64,000 nucleotides of DNA. Origin: [Scytonema hofmanni] UTEX 2349. Its GTDB lineage: Bacteria; Cyanobacteriota; Cyanobacteriia; Cyanobacteriales; Nostocaceae. This document shows positions 17,696 to 26,156 of this stretch, in pieces (within the stretch, counting starts at the first letter, position 1; each line of letters begins with the position of its first letter). Below the pieces are notes generated by a model. That model did not search any database. It was given only the letters and a program-made list of their open reading frames with translations, and was not told the origin of the DNA. The position numbers and the translations under genes are program-made. Location: NCBI RefSeq assembly GCF_000582685.1, contig NZ_KK073768.1:2089019-2153018 (forward strand), read 5' to 3'.

Positions 17696-17815
17696 TCATG
17701 AGGGGAAAAGGTTAAAGGGTAAAGGGTAAAGGTTTGGAAATAAAGAGTTATTTAAACACGCTTAAAAGCATTTTCTTACCCTTTCCCCTTTCCCCTTTCC
17801 CCCTTTCCCCTCTTC
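17696..17815. repeat. Inverted GGGGAAA/TTTCCCC repeat
   Basis: Tandem units of GGGTAAAGGGTAAAGG at the left pair with CCCTTTCCCCTTTCCCC at the right about 60 bases later. It lies between DUF3611 and serS and may act as a transcript hairpin between them. Confidence 0.75.
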
Positions 17816-17920
17816 AAAAAGTCTCCTTGTCTCCTTCTTTTTCGTTACATAGGAAGCCAAAATCAGTATAATGCTGATGTGTTGGACTGGAAGACTATAG
17901 GCTAGAAATTAAAAAAATCT

Positions 17921-19201
17921 GTGCTGGATATTAAGCAAATACGGGAAAATCCCCAATTAGTTCAGGAACGGTTGAATAGTCGCGGTAACAAGTATGACAT
18001 TCAGCCTATTTCAGAGTTGGATCGGCAACAGCGAGAATTGGAGGGAAAGCGAAATCAACTCCAAGCACGTAGTAATGAAATTGCAGGTTTAATTCCAATC
18101 AAAATTAAAGCTGGTTCTGACCCCAAAGGAGCAGAAATTCTGGCTTTGCGGGAAGAGGGCAAATCTATTAAAGAGCAATTGAGTTTACTGGAACCGCAAG
18201 AAAAAGAACTCAAAGCCAAAATTGAAGAACTTGTACTTGCGCTTCCTAACTTGCCAAGCGACTCTACACCCATTGGTAAGAGTGAGGAAGAGAATGTAGA
18301 AGTACGCCGTTGGGGTGATGATTATATTCCTCAAAACCCGAATATTCTCCCGCATTGGGAAATTGGCGAAAAGTTAGGTATTCTGAATGTTGAACGAGCG
18401 GTAAAAGTGGCTCAAAGTCGCTTTGTAACGCTTATAGGGGCTGGTGCCGCATTGGAAAGAGCATTAATTCAGTTTATGCTCGATCGCCAGACTCAAGCTG
18501 GTTATATAGAAATTAGTCCGCCAATATTAGTTAATACTGAGTCCATGACCGCTACGGGTCAGTTACCTAAGTTCGCGGAAGAAAGCTTTAAATGCGCTGA
18601 TGATGATTTGTGGTTAATACCTACAGCAGAAGTTCCTGTAACTAATTTTTACCGAGGGGAAATTCTCGATTCGGCTGATTTGCCTATCTACCATTGTGCT
18701 TATACTCCGTGTTTTCGCCGTGAGGCAGGTAGTTATGGACGAGATATGCGCGGATTGATTCGCCTGCATCAATTCAACAAAGTTGAATTGGTGAAATTTG
18801 TTGAACCAGGGACTTCTTTTGAGGAACTAGAAAAATTGGTGGCAAATGCAGAAGCGATTTTACAAGCTTTGCAGTTACCTTACCGAGTTATAGATTTATG
18901 TACTGGGGATTTGGGATTTTCTTCTTGCAAAACTTATGATTTAGAAGTTTGGCTGCCTTCTTCCGGTAAGTATCGAGAAATTTCTAGCTGTTCCAATTTT
19001 ATCGACTTCCAAGCGCGACGGGGCGATATTCGCTTTAAAGAGGCAGGTAAGAAGGGAACTCAGTTCGTACATACCTTAAACGGTTCTGGTTTGGCTGTGG
19101 GACGCACAATGGCGGCTATTTTGGAGAATTATCAACAACCAGATGGGACTGTGCGTATACCGAAAGCGCTGCAACCGTTTTTGGGGAGAGAGGTATTGTG
19201 A
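17921..19201 (+). CDS. serS: Seryl-tRNA synthetase
   Basis: The 426-residue protein is a full-length class II enzyme that charges tRNA-Ser. The N-terminal coiled-coil arm (residues about 1-110, rich in [17 protein letters not shown] heptads) contacts the tRNA variable arm. Motif 1 lies near [12 protein letters not shown], motif 2 is [18 protein letters not shown], and motif 3 is [16 protein letters not shown]. The start is GTG at 17921 ([11 protein letters not shown]), which gives the family's normal N-terminus. A TnpB element begins five bases after the stop codon, so the native terminator may have been displaced. Confidence 0.97.
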   Translation: MLDIKQIRENPQLVQERLNSRGNKYDIQPISELDRQQRELEGKRNQLQARSNEIAGLIPIKIKAGSDPKGAEILALREEGKSIKEQLSLLEPQEKELKAKIEELVLALPNLPSDSTPIGKSEEENVEVRRWGDDYIPQNPNILPHWEIGEKLGILNVERAVKVAQSRFVTLIGAGAALERALIQFMLDRQTQAGYIEISPPILVNTESMTATGQLPKFAEESFKCADDDLWLIPTAEVPVTNFYRGEILDSADLPIYHCAYTPCFRREAGSYGRDMRGLIRLHQFNKVELVKFVEPGTSFEELEKLVANAEAILQALQLPYRVIDLCTGDLGFSSCKTYDLEVWLPSSGKYREISSCSNFIDFQARRGDIRFKEAGKKGTQFVHTLNGSGLAVGRTMAAILENYQQPDGTVRIPKALQPFLGREVL

Positions 19202-19202
19202 A

Positions 19203-20540
19203 CTACCTACACTGTACCGCAAGGTCAGTGTAGGCTTCCCAATTCAATGGAGATTGCCTCAACTTTCATAGATTTTTTACGTCCTGAAGATTTTGGTCTT
19301 ACATCCCCTCCAAGGGCAGAAGCGCTAGTTCCTAACGCCAGAATTCGCAAACCTTCATTTTTAATATTGATTGCCGCATTGATATCTCTATCATGCTTAC
19401 TCAGGCAATGAGGGCAATCTACAAACCTAACTTCCAACGAATCATATCCTTTTTGCAACATTGGAATTGGCAGTAGAGTCTCACTACAAAGTTGAGAGGA
19501 TGGGAAGAACCTACCTATTTCTTGATAAGTGTGTCCAAATTTCTCTGCTTTGTACTTGAGCATAGTTTGAAACATTCCCCAACAAGAGTCACTAATAGCT
19601 TTTGCCAAGTTGGGATTTTTAACCATATTCTTAACTGCTAAATCTTCTACACAAATAACTTGGTTTTCGTATGCTATTTTGCGAGATAGCTTGTGTAGAA
19701 AGTCTTCACGGACTCTAGCTATTTTGCTAGAAACTTTTGCGACTAAACGTTTTGCTTTATGACGTTTATTAGAAGTTTTATCGGTTTTTTTAGCTAGTTT
19801 ATTTTGTTTACGTTTTCGATTTTTTTCTAACTTGGCTAGCTGCTTCTTAGGTAGGTCATATTTTGAGCCTTCCGAGGTTATAGCAAAGTTTTTCAACCCC
19901 AAATCAACACCAATAGCTTCTCTAATTGCGACTACCGGATTGTCCTGACGGTTAAAAAGAATAGATGCATAATATCTACCGTCTACATTTCTTGATATTG
20001 TCACAGCCGTGAATTTTGCATCCGGCAATTCTTTATGAAACACGGTTTTCATTAACCCCAAATTACCAGGAAACTTAATCACAGAGTCTTCTGTCATCAA
20101 TTTCACATTCTGAGGATATTGAATCGATTGTTTACCATGCTTAGATTTAAAGTTAGGGAATTTAGCGCGTCCTTCAAAGAAGTTGACGAAAGCACTTGAA
20201 AGGTTGAATGTGACTCGTTGTAATACTTGGCTGTATGCAAGTCCTAGCCATTCATATTCCTTTTTCAACCCTGGAAGCAATTTATCCATAGCTGCTTTAG
20301 AAAGACCTTTCCCCGTTTCTTTATACGCGACAGTAGTGGCATTAAGCATATAATTCCACAACCAACGAGTGTTGCCAAAACACTTAGTCAGATAGGATTC
20401 TTGCTGGTCAGTAGGATAAATTCTAACTTTAATTGCTCTATACATGGTGAGACCACTTGCAGTCTTGGCGGTCTCCATCACGATTGCAAAGTGGCGAATC
20501 GACCTTACCGTGTTTACATATTTATGGTAACAGGTTTTTA
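19203..20540 (-). mobile_element. IS200/IS605-type element carrying only tnpB
   Basis: The element consists of one tnpB gene read leftwards. At its right (3') end a hairpin CCTACACTG (19206-19214) / CAGTGTAGG (19226-19234) overlaps the tnpB stop codon, as expected for the subterminal hairpin and omega-RNA region. At the 5' side a weaker hairpin TTACC...GGTAA lies at 20505-20530. No tnpA is present, so movement would need a Y1 transposase in trans, such as the one at 57823. Exact ends were not determined. Confidence 0.75.
19225..20445 (-). CDS. tnpB: TnpB RNA-guided nuclease homologue with altered zinc finger
   Basis: The 406-residue protein (from ATG 20445, MYRAIKVRIYPTDQQ; longer starts up to 20481 are possible) has the TnpB order: N-terminal helix-turn-helix, central FPNFKSKHGKQS, and a RuvC-like core with Asp181 (GVDLGLKNFA), Glu267 (CVEDLAV) and Asp354 (KHDRDINAAINI). 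In intact TnpB two CxxC pairs form a zinc finger between the last two acidic motifs. Here the first pair reads CSET followed by extra residues, so one Cys is lost, while the second pair CPHC is intact. Nuclease activity may therefore be reduced. It lies directly after serS in the opposite direction. Confidence 0.92.
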   Translation of the reverse strand: MYRAIKVRIYPTDQQESYLTKCFGNTRWLWNYMLNATTVAYKETGKGLSKAAMDKLLPGLKKEYEWLGLAYSQVLQRVTFNLSSAFVNFFEGRAKFPNFKSKHGKQSIQYPQNVKLMTEDSVIKFPGNLGLMKTVFHKELPDAKFTAVTISRNVDGRYYASILFNRQDNPVVAIREAIGVDLGLKNFAITSEGSKYDLPKKQLAKLEKNRKRKQNKLAKKTDKTSNKRHKAKRLVAKVSSKIARVREDFLHKLSRKIAYENQVICVEDLAVKNMVKNPNLAKAISDSCWGMFQTMLKYKAEKFGHTYQEIGRFFPSSQLCSETLLPIPMLQKGYDSLEVRFVDCPHCLSKHDRDINAAINIKNEGLRILALGTSASALGGDVRPKSSGRKKSMKVEAISIELGSLH

Positions 20541-20994
20541 AATGATTGTACTACCCAAAAAAAAGAAATATTTTGTTCATCTCCTCGCTGTAGCCTTTTC
20601 CTGTTTTCGCTACGCTCAAAATCGTCAAGACTACGCAACTCGACTCACGCGCAATTCATGAGGCAGTGCGTTGGGCGGGTTTCCCGACTTGAAGCAACTG
20701 CCGTCTCAACACTGACAAGGCAGCGATGGAGTGGAAGTTTCCCCCCAAAACGTGCCGCCTGATTACAGGTACAGTGTGAGCCTTCTTGCTGTTTAAGGTA
20801 AAGTTTGGGCAATGGGCATGGGGCAATGGGCATGGAAAGAATTATATTTATTCGCGCATCACTTACAGCCGCTTTTTTAATTCCCATTGCCCAATGCCCA
20901 AAGCGAGAAAATATGCCTCTTTTGAGAAGTGCTAAAGTTTCAGAGATTTTAAAATAAAGGTATATATAGCTCAATAGGTTCAATAATTTTCTCT
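20446..20994. other. Spacer between TnpB element and rseP
   Basis: This spacer holds the left end of the TnpB element (to about 20540) and then a stretch with no recognisable gene. From 20812 to 20903 an inverted repeat of GGGCAATGGGCATGG units pairs with CCCATTGCCCAATGCCC. TATATA at about 20962 may belong to the rseP promoter. Confidence 0.5.
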
Positions 20995-22083
20995 ATGCCA
21001 GTTTTAGCAGCGATCGCAGTCTTGGCTGTTTTGATCTTGGTACACGAGCTGGGACATTTTATCGCAGCACGGTCTCAAGGTATTTACGCCAACCGTTTTT
21101 CTTTAGGTTTTGGTCCGATTATTTTCAAGTACCAAGGTTCACAAACTGAATATGCTCTCCGCGCTTTTCCTTTGGGTGGCTTTGTTGGTTTTCCCGACGA
21201 TGACCCGGATAGTGATATTCCGCCGAATGACCCGAATCTGCTGCGTAACCGTCCAATTTTAGATCGGGCGATCGTTATCAGTGCCGGAGTGATAGCAAAT
21301 TTAATTTTTGCTTATTTAGTACTAGTTCTTCAGTTGGGTATCCTTGGTATTCCGGAAAAAATCAACTACCAGCCTGGTGTACTTGTGCAACCGGTTAATG
21401 AACAGTCCATCGCTTACCAAGCAGGAATTAGGGAAAGAGACGTTATTATTGCTGTCGGTGGTAAAGAACTGCCAGCTTCGGAAAATTCCAGCACTTTGCT
21501 GAGAAAAGAAATTCAAAATCATCCAAATCAGCCAATTGAACTGACAGTTCAGCACGAAAATCAACAACGTACCCTAAAACTAACGCCAGAAAAAGGAACT
21601 GATGGCAAAGGTTTGATTGGTATTCAACTTGGTGCTAATGGTACACCCGTTTATCGTCGTCCTCGCAATCCGCTAGAAATTTTTAGCATTGCTGCTAATA
21701 GATTTCAAAAATTAGTTGTGGGTACGCTGAGTGGTTTTGGACAGTTAATCACGAACTTTCAACAAACTGCCGGACAAGTTTCTGGACCAATTAATATTGT
21801 TAAAGTGGGTGCAAAGTTGGCTGCTGATGACAGTGCAAATTTGCTTTCATTTGCGGCAATTATCAGCATTAACCTGGCTATTATCAATATTTTGCCTCTT
21901 CCTGCTTTGGATGGAGGACAACTGGCTTTCCTGCTGATTGAAGGTGTGCGCGGTAAACCTCTGCCATCTCGCATTCAAGATGGTGTGATGCAAACTGGTT
22001 TGGTGCTACTTTTAGGTTTAGGACTTTTTCTGATAGTTAAAGAAACTACACAGTTGGAGTGGGTACAAAAATTATTCCAGTGA
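20995..22083 (+). CDS. rseP: RseP-family site-2 intramembrane metalloprotease
   Basis: The 362-residue membrane protein has the zinc motif HELGH at residues 17-21 in the first transmembrane helix and the second-ligand motif NILPLPALDGG near residue 300 in the third. A PDZ domain lies between (about 120-205, with AGIRERDVIIAVGGKELP). The last helix is LVLLLGLGLFLIV. M50B proteases cut transmembrane anti-sigma factors and remnant signal peptides during regulated intramembrane proteolysis. The gene starts with ATG 20995 and overlaps nth, so the two are translationally coupled. Confidence 0.95.
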   Translation: MPVLAAIAVLAVLILVHELGHFIAARSQGIYANRFSLGFGPIIFKYQGSQTEYALRAFPLGGFVGFPDDDPDSDIPPNDPNLLRNRPILDRAIVISAGVIANLIFAYLVLVLQLGILGIPEKINYQPGVLVQPVNEQSIAYQAGIRERDVIIAVGGKELPASENSSTLLRKEIQNHPNQPIELTVQHENQQRTLKLTPEKGTDGKGLIGIQLGANGTPVYRRPRNPLEIFSIAANRFQKLVVGTLSGFGQLITNFQQTAGQVSGPINIVKVGAKLAADDSANLLSFAAIISINLAIINILPLPALDGGQLAFLLIEGVRGKPLPSRIQDGVMQTGLVLLLGLGLFLIVKETTQLEWVQKLFQ

Positions 22084-22733
22084 GCACTACTGGCAAAAGG
22101 CTATCTCAAAAGCAACGGGCACGAGAAATTCTTTTGCGCCTGAAGCTTTTATATCCTGATGCGACTTGCTCGTTGAATTACTCAACGCCTGTACAGTTGC
22201 TAGTTGCAACAATTCTCTCTGCTCAGTGTACAGATGAGCGAGTGAATAAAGTAACACCAGGTTTATTTGGTAAATTTCCGGATGCAGCTAGTTTGGCGAT
22301 CGCCGATTTAACTGAGTTAGAAAATTTGGTGCGTTCAACTGGGTTTTATCGCAATAAGGCGAAGAATATCCAAGCTGCTTGTCGGATGATTGTCAACGAG
22401 TTTAACTCGCAAGTGCCAAACCAAATGGAACAGCTTTTACAACTTCCGGGTGTGGCACGGAAAACGGCTAATGTGGTGTTAGCTCATGCCTATGGCATCA
22501 ATGCTGGAGTGACGGTAGATACTCACGTAAAGCGACTCAGCCAACGTTTGGGCTTAACTAAACATACAGACCCGATCCGCATTGAGCTAGATTTGATAGA
22601 GTTGTTACCACAAGCAGATTGGGAAAATTGGTCAATTAGACTAATTTATCACGGTCGAGCCATTTGTAAAGCGCGATCGCCTGCCTGTATTGATTGTCAA
22701 TTGGCTGAATTATGTCCCTCTGCTGGGGAATAG
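22080..22733 (+). CDS. nth: Endonuclease III (DNA glycosylase/AP lyase)
   Basis: The 217-residue enzyme removes oxidised pyrimidines in base excision repair. It has the helix-hairpin-helix LLQLPGVARKTANVVLAHA with the catalytic Lys, the catalytic Asp in VTVDTHVKRLSQRLGL, and the C-terminal 4Fe-4S cluster pattern C-x6-C-x2-C-x5-C (CKARSPACIDCQLAELC). I place the start at GTG 22080, which overlaps the rseP stop as GTGA; a GTG at 22059 would add seven residues without a better ribosome site. It is followed by a G-rich inverted repeat that may end the operon. Confidence 0.95.
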   Translation: MSTTGKRLSQKQRAREILLRLKLLYPDATCSLNYSTPVQLLVATILSAQCTDERVNKVTPGLFGKFPDAASLAIADLTELENLVRSTGFYRNKAKNIQAACRMIVNEFNSQVPNQMEQLLQLPGVARKTANVVLAHAYGINAGVTVDTHVKRLSQRLGLTKHTDPIRIELDLIELLPQADWENWSIRLIYHGRAICKARSPACIDCQLAELCPSAGE

Positions 22734-22841
22734 GGACTAGGGACTGGGGACTGGGGACTAGGGATTAGGAATTAGGAAAAGATTATTCACATTGATCTGT
22801 TTCTTCCCAGTCCCCAATGCCCAATGCCCAATTCCCCATTT
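22734..22841. repeat. Tandem GGGACTA/GGACTGG repeat with inverted partner
   Basis: Units of GGGACTGGGGACTAGGGA are followed by CCCAGTCCCCAATGCCCAATG about 40 bases later, forming a long imperfect hairpin between nth and rpsN. A close relative of this repeat is found at 47666-47722. Confidence 0.75.
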
Positions 22842-22894
22842 ACCGAACCATCCGATAGAATGGAAAATGCTGTCTTTAAATAAGTAAAAAGTAT

Positions 22895-23197
22895 ATGGCA
22901 AAAAAGAGCATGATTGAGCGCGAGAAAAAGCGCGTCAAAATAGCCGAAAAATATGCGGAAAAGCGGGAAGCGTTGCTGGAAGAGTTCCGCAGTACTGAAT
23001 CTCCCCTTGATAGGTTGGAAGTTCACCGGAAAATTCAACAGCTACCCCGCAATAGCGCTCCTACTCGTCAGCACAACCGTTGTTGGGTAACAGGTCGTTC
23101 GAGAGGTTATTACCGCGATTTCGGGCTATCTCGCAACGTGCTGCGCGAATGGGCACACGAAGGTCTTTTACCTGGTGTGGTTAAGTCTAGTTGGTAG
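22895..23197 (+). CDS. rpsN: 30S ribosomal protein S14
   Basis: The 100-residue protein starts [20 protein letters not shown] and ends GVVKSSW. It contains the S14 core [18 protein letters not shown] (here beginning HNRCWV) and [17 protein letters not shown]. It is the zinc-independent long form used by cyanobacteria, without the CxxC pairs of the short form. It assembles into the 30S head. The gene is monocistronic between two repeat blocks. Confidence 0.97.
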   Translation: MAKKSMIEREKKRVKIAEKYAEKREALLEEFRSTESPLDRLEVHRKIQQLPRNSAPTRQHNRCWVTGRSRGYYRDFGLSRNVLREWAHEGLLPGVVKSSW

Positions 23198-23306
23198 TTG
23201 TTGGTTGATGGTTGATAGTTGATGGTTGATGGTTGATGGTTGATGGTTGTTTACCACTAACTACTAACTACTAACCACTAACCGCTAACCACTAACTACT
23301 AAGTAC
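23198..23306. repeat. GGTTGAT tandem repeat with inverted partner
   Basis: About eight heptamer units of the type TGGTTGA are followed by CTAACTACTAACCACTAAC units in the opposite sense, forming a long hairpin after rpsN. Similar heptamer repeats of Nostocaceae are known as STRRs. Confidence 0.85.
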
Positions 23307-23316
23307 TAACAAAATC

Positions 23317-23646
23317 CTATTCCCCACAACACTTATCAATTCCGAGACTTTCTAAGAGTAGATCGCTGACGGCGTTGGCGATCGCAAACTCTCCATAGAA
23401 ACTTTTGGAAAAATCAAATGCCTGCATCTCTGTGACAATGGCAATTACCAGAGAACCCAGGTCATTTTCTCCTTCCATGCGTTGGCGGACAAAAATTTGT
23501 GCTGCACGTTGGGCGATAATTTGATTGACGGCTTCGGGAATAAACTCTGTATCTAGCCACCGCAAGAGGCTTTCTCGCAACCATTTTCCCTCTTGTTGGG
23601 GATTTCTTGACGGTGGCAGGGTGATTGATCCAATGGGTTCAGTCAT
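23317..23646 (-). CDS. Conserved cyanobacterial protein, unknown
   Basis: The 109-residue protein starts MTEPIGSITLPPSRNPQQEG and is largely helical (WLRESLLRWLDTEFIPEAVN, LGSLVIAIVTEMQAFDFSKS, IANAVSDLLLESLGIDKCCG). No signal peptide or membrane segment is visible. I believe relatives occur widely in cyanobacteria but know of no function. It is divergent from aat with only 63 bases between the starts, so the two may share a regulatory region. Confidence 0.7.
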   Translation of the reverse strand: MTEPIGSITLPPSRNPQQEGKWLRESLLRWLDTEFIPEAVNQIIAQRAAQIFVRQRMEGENDLGSLVIAIVTEMQAFDFSKSFYGEFAIANAVSDLLLESLGIDKCCGE

Positions 23647-23709
23647 TTTCTTTATCTTAAACGCAGAGTGATAGGCGGAGGATGGCTTTTTTTATTTTGC
23701 GCTTAACGT

Positions 23710-24282
23710 ATGTATGATGTCGCTGCTATTATTCAAGGCTATGCTCAAGGCTATTTTCTCATGGCTGATGACAGCAATGGCTTGGAGTGGTACAGCAGTC
23801 GCGATCGCACTTTAATTCCTTTGGATGAGCGATTCCGCTACCCTAAGTCTTTACGACGTGTTATCAATCAAGAGCGTTTTTCTGTGGCAATTAACCGCGA
23901 TTTCAAGGCTGTGGTATCTGGATGTGCTAACCGCGATACAACTTGGATTTCGCCTGAGTTACAAGATATTTATTGGGAACTTTACCAAGCAGGTTGGGCA
24001 TATAGTTTTGAAACTTGGCTAGGTGATGAACTAGCTGGAGGAATTTTAGGAATTGTTATTGGTGGGGCTTTTATTGGTGAGTCGATGTTCTACCGCATTC
24101 CTGAAGGTTCTAAGGTGGCAATGGTGAAGTTGGTAGAAAGATTGCGAGAAAGAAAATTTGTGCTGTTTGATGCCCAAATGATGAATCCTCATTTGGAAAG
24201 GTTTGGTGCTTATCGAGTTGATGACGATCAATATCAAACGTTACTCAAGCAAGCGTTGCAACGTCGCTGTAAATTAGTTTAG
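23710..24282 (+). CDS. aat: Leucyl/phenylalanyl-tRNA-protein transferase
   Basis: The 190-residue protein shows the Aat signature: [23 protein letters not shown] at the N-terminus, the conserved [20 protein letters not shown] and [20 protein letters not shown]. The enzyme adds Leu or Phe from aminoacyl-tRNA to proteins with N-terminal Arg or Lys, marking them for ClpS/ClpAP (N-degron pathway). It is shorter than the E. coli form, as usual in cyanobacteria. The ATG at 23710 opens directly after a short gap shared with the divergent hypothetical gene. Confidence 0.93.
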   Translation: MYDVAAIIQGYAQGYFLMADDSNGLEWYSSRDRTLIPLDERFRYPKSLRRVINQERFSVAINRDFKAVVSGCANRDTTWISPELQDIYWELYQAGWAYSFETWLGDELAGGILGIVIGGAFIGESMFYRIPEGSKVAMVKLVERLRERKFVLFDAQMMNPHLERFGAYRVDDDQYQTLLKQALQRRCKLV

Positions 24283-24412
24283 TCTTACTAATTACACCTA
24301 TATATTTACAAAAATTAATATTTTACTTTCTCTCAAAAAGTGAAGCATTTTCACTTCAGTGTCAATAAATATCCATTTTTGTCAATATTGTTGACTTGGT
24401 TATCTAATAATC

Positions 24413-24449
24413 TTGCTTTCATTCTCATTAATAATGAGAATGAAAGCAA
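24413..24449. promoter_or_regulatory. Perfect 37-base palindrome (operator or hairpin)
   Basis: TTGCTTTCATTCTCATTA, a single A, and the exact inverse TAATGAGAATGAAAGCAA form an 18-bp perfect palindrome. It lies in the 500-base gap after aat. The core TTCTCATTAATAATGAGAA is loosely like an iron- or zinc-regulator box; alternatively it is a hairpin for aat mRNA, but no T run follows. The rest of the gap is A+T-rich with no gene seen. Confidence 0.55.
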
Positions 24450-24780
24450 TAAAATTCGTTTTTTCCAAAATTTGGCTAATTTTGGTTTTTAAAGGTGGTG
24501 CTCCTTGCCATTTAGGAAAATTGGTGATAGTGTTTTGTAGATGTAGAAATCTAAAAATTTATTATATTTTAAAATTATAAGTATAAAGCTATATTAAAAA
24601 GTCAAAATATTCCCATTATTAAACTATAAAGCAAAAGCGCCCGCATAATCACATAATCAATTTTTTGTCAACTCGCGTCTTTTCTTCGCAATGTGAAAGC
24701 AGGTTTAAGCGGTTGGGCGATCGCTTATAAATTTGGTTGACGCTAGAAAACCCAACATTTTCTTCCACTGACAACCTTAA

Positions 24781-24930
24781 ACACTTCCACAGCGTTGGCG
24801 ACATCCTTGGGTCAAAAAAACACTAACAATTCCCGGTAAGGATGGAGACGATGTGCCAATCTACCTAGAAAAACAGTTAGCAAGTTTATTAACTGAACTC
24901 CAAGAGTTAAGGGAAGAAGAGGATTTATGA
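24781..24930 (+). pseudogene. Truncated hicA toxin gene
   Basis: The frame from 24781 to the TGA at 24930 encodes 49 residues including WRHPWVKKTLTIPGKDGDD and IYLEKQLASLLTELQEL. This resembles the C-terminal half of HicA mRNA interferases (the HP...VTI.GK pattern). An in-frame stop lies just upstream, and the N-terminal half with the catalytic His of the GSH motif is missing; a dispersed repeat sits at 24729-24758 where it should be. The fragment overlaps hicB by ATGA, the normal hicA-hicB coupling, so it was once a complete module. Confidence 0.7.
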
Positions 24931-25145
24931 ATCGATACAGTATGATTCTTCAATGGTCTGATGAAGATCAGCTTTTCCTCGTTACCATTCCAGAGTTTGC
25001 CGATCGTGTTGTCATGCCTTGCACTCATGGCAAAACTCGTGAGGAAGCTATTCGTAATAGTGAAGAAGTGATTGAAATGTACTTGGAAGCTTGGAAAGTA
25101 GAAGGTGAATCTATTCCTGAACCTAGCACGCTTCAAATTGCCTGA
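24927..25145 (+). CDS. hicB: HicB-family antitoxin, now without intact toxin
   Basis: The 72-residue protein has the HicB partial RNase H-like fold: MNRYSMILQWSDEDQLFLVT, IPEFADRVVMPCTHGKTREEAIRNSEEVIEMYLEAW split over the usual strand-helix order, and a short tail. It lacks a C-terminal DNA-binding domain, as in the short HicB form. Its ATG overlaps the stop of the hicA remnant. With the toxin broken the gene is an orphan antitoxin and may neutralise HicA made elsewhere. Confidence 0.85.
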   Translation: MNRYSMILQWSDEDQLFLVTIPEFADRVVMPCTHGKTREEAIRNSEEVIEMYLEAWKVEGESIPEPSTLQIA

Positions 25146-25371
25146 TTACCATTCCAAAACCCTTGAATTGGCAAAGTAAATGTTTACTACTTATATGCCT
25201 CTGGTGAACTGTAGGGGTGTTGAGTAAGCAATATAATCTCTCTGACATGAATAGAGCGATCGCCCAATTTTCTCTTCAGGTACGATGAAAATATATTATA
25301 GTGCGATCGCTGATCTTGTAAATTTAGTTGACGCTACAAAACCCAACATCTATCCTTCATCCTTTCTTTGG

Positions 25372-25935
25372 TCACTCTAGCAACCAGCTAAATAAACCTT
25401 CTACTGTAAGGCTGAAATATGAAGCAAATTCTGGCACTGGCAACTGTGTTCCTAATTCTTCGTAAAAAGTAGTTGGTTGATCTGGCAAGTAGACAAACAC
25501 AGATTTTTCTTCAGGATCAATCAGCCATCCCATCTGAGTTCCATGCTTAAGGCAATGCAGAATATTCTTGGTAACTTTAGTTTGACTTTGATCGGGAGAT
25601 AAAATTTCAATTGTCCAATCTGGGGCAATTGAGAAGACATTAGCAACCCCACCATTTTCTTTGCGGGGAATCCTGTCCCACGTAAACACAGAAATGTCAG
25701 GCACAATTGAGCGATCGCCAAAAGTACAGCGAAGCTCACAAAAAGCCCGCGCAATCTGTTTGGGTTTTACGACCAAGTTAATTGCAGGTGCTAACTCAGT
25801 CTGAATTGCACTGTGTTCTCCTTGGGGCATTGGTTTTTGGATGATACGTCCATCAATGTACTCACTGGCAGGTTCTGTCTCTGGCAAATCCAGGAATTCA
25901 CTTAGAGTAAGGGGTTTAGCAGAGGTCTGTACCAT
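25372..25935 (-). CDS. Uma2-family (DUF820) nuclease-like protein
   Basis: The 187-residue protein opens LTLSEFLDLPETEPASEYID and contains IIQKPMPQGEHSAIQTEL, IVPDISVFTWDRIP with the core Asp, DWTIEILSPDQSQTKVTKNI with the core Glu, and GTQMGWLIDPEEKSVFVY. This is the Uma2 layout. It differs from the Uma2 protein at 12377, and the two are only distantly related. The biological role of the family is unproved. No partner gene is adjacent. Confidence 0.88.
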   Translation of the reverse strand: MVQTSAKPLTLSEFLDLPETEPASEYIDGRIIQKPMPQGEHSAIQTELAPAINLVVKPKQIARAFCELRCTFGDRSIVPDISVFTWDRIPRKENGGVANVFSIAPDWTIEILSPDQSQTKVTKNILHCLKHGTQMGWLIDPEEKSVFVYLPDQPTTFYEELGTQLPVPEFASYFSLTVEGLFSWLLE

Positions 25936-26156
25936 TTAAGATTTCCTTACGAGGGGGTAAGTTGTACTACTGCTATTTCTTATTCTACAGAACAATAGGT
26001 TACGCCAGCCAGCTAGCGGATATGCAACCAAATACCTTTCACCAACTCCTCATAAAGCTAGATTTCAAAATTTCAATACATAACAGAAATAAACTCACCA
26101 AAACCTGATATCCTACAACCTGTAGCAAAAAGTGTCCCACTCTGTTGAAATTGAAC

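Larger units (their letters stand above)
24729..25349. repeat. 30-bp direct repeats flanking the hicA fragment and hicB
   Basis: AAATTTGGTTGACGCTAGAA and the ten bases after it (24729-24758) recur at 25320-25349 with two mismatches, each preceded by a GCGATCGC octamer. The two copies bracket the hicA remnant and hicB. They may be a dispersed repeat or the scar of a mobile event. Confidence 0.7.

Noticed and set aside
20457..20983. Overlapping frames between the TnpB element and rseP
   Set aside because: They read across an inverted repeat and the IS end and have no protein-like pattern.
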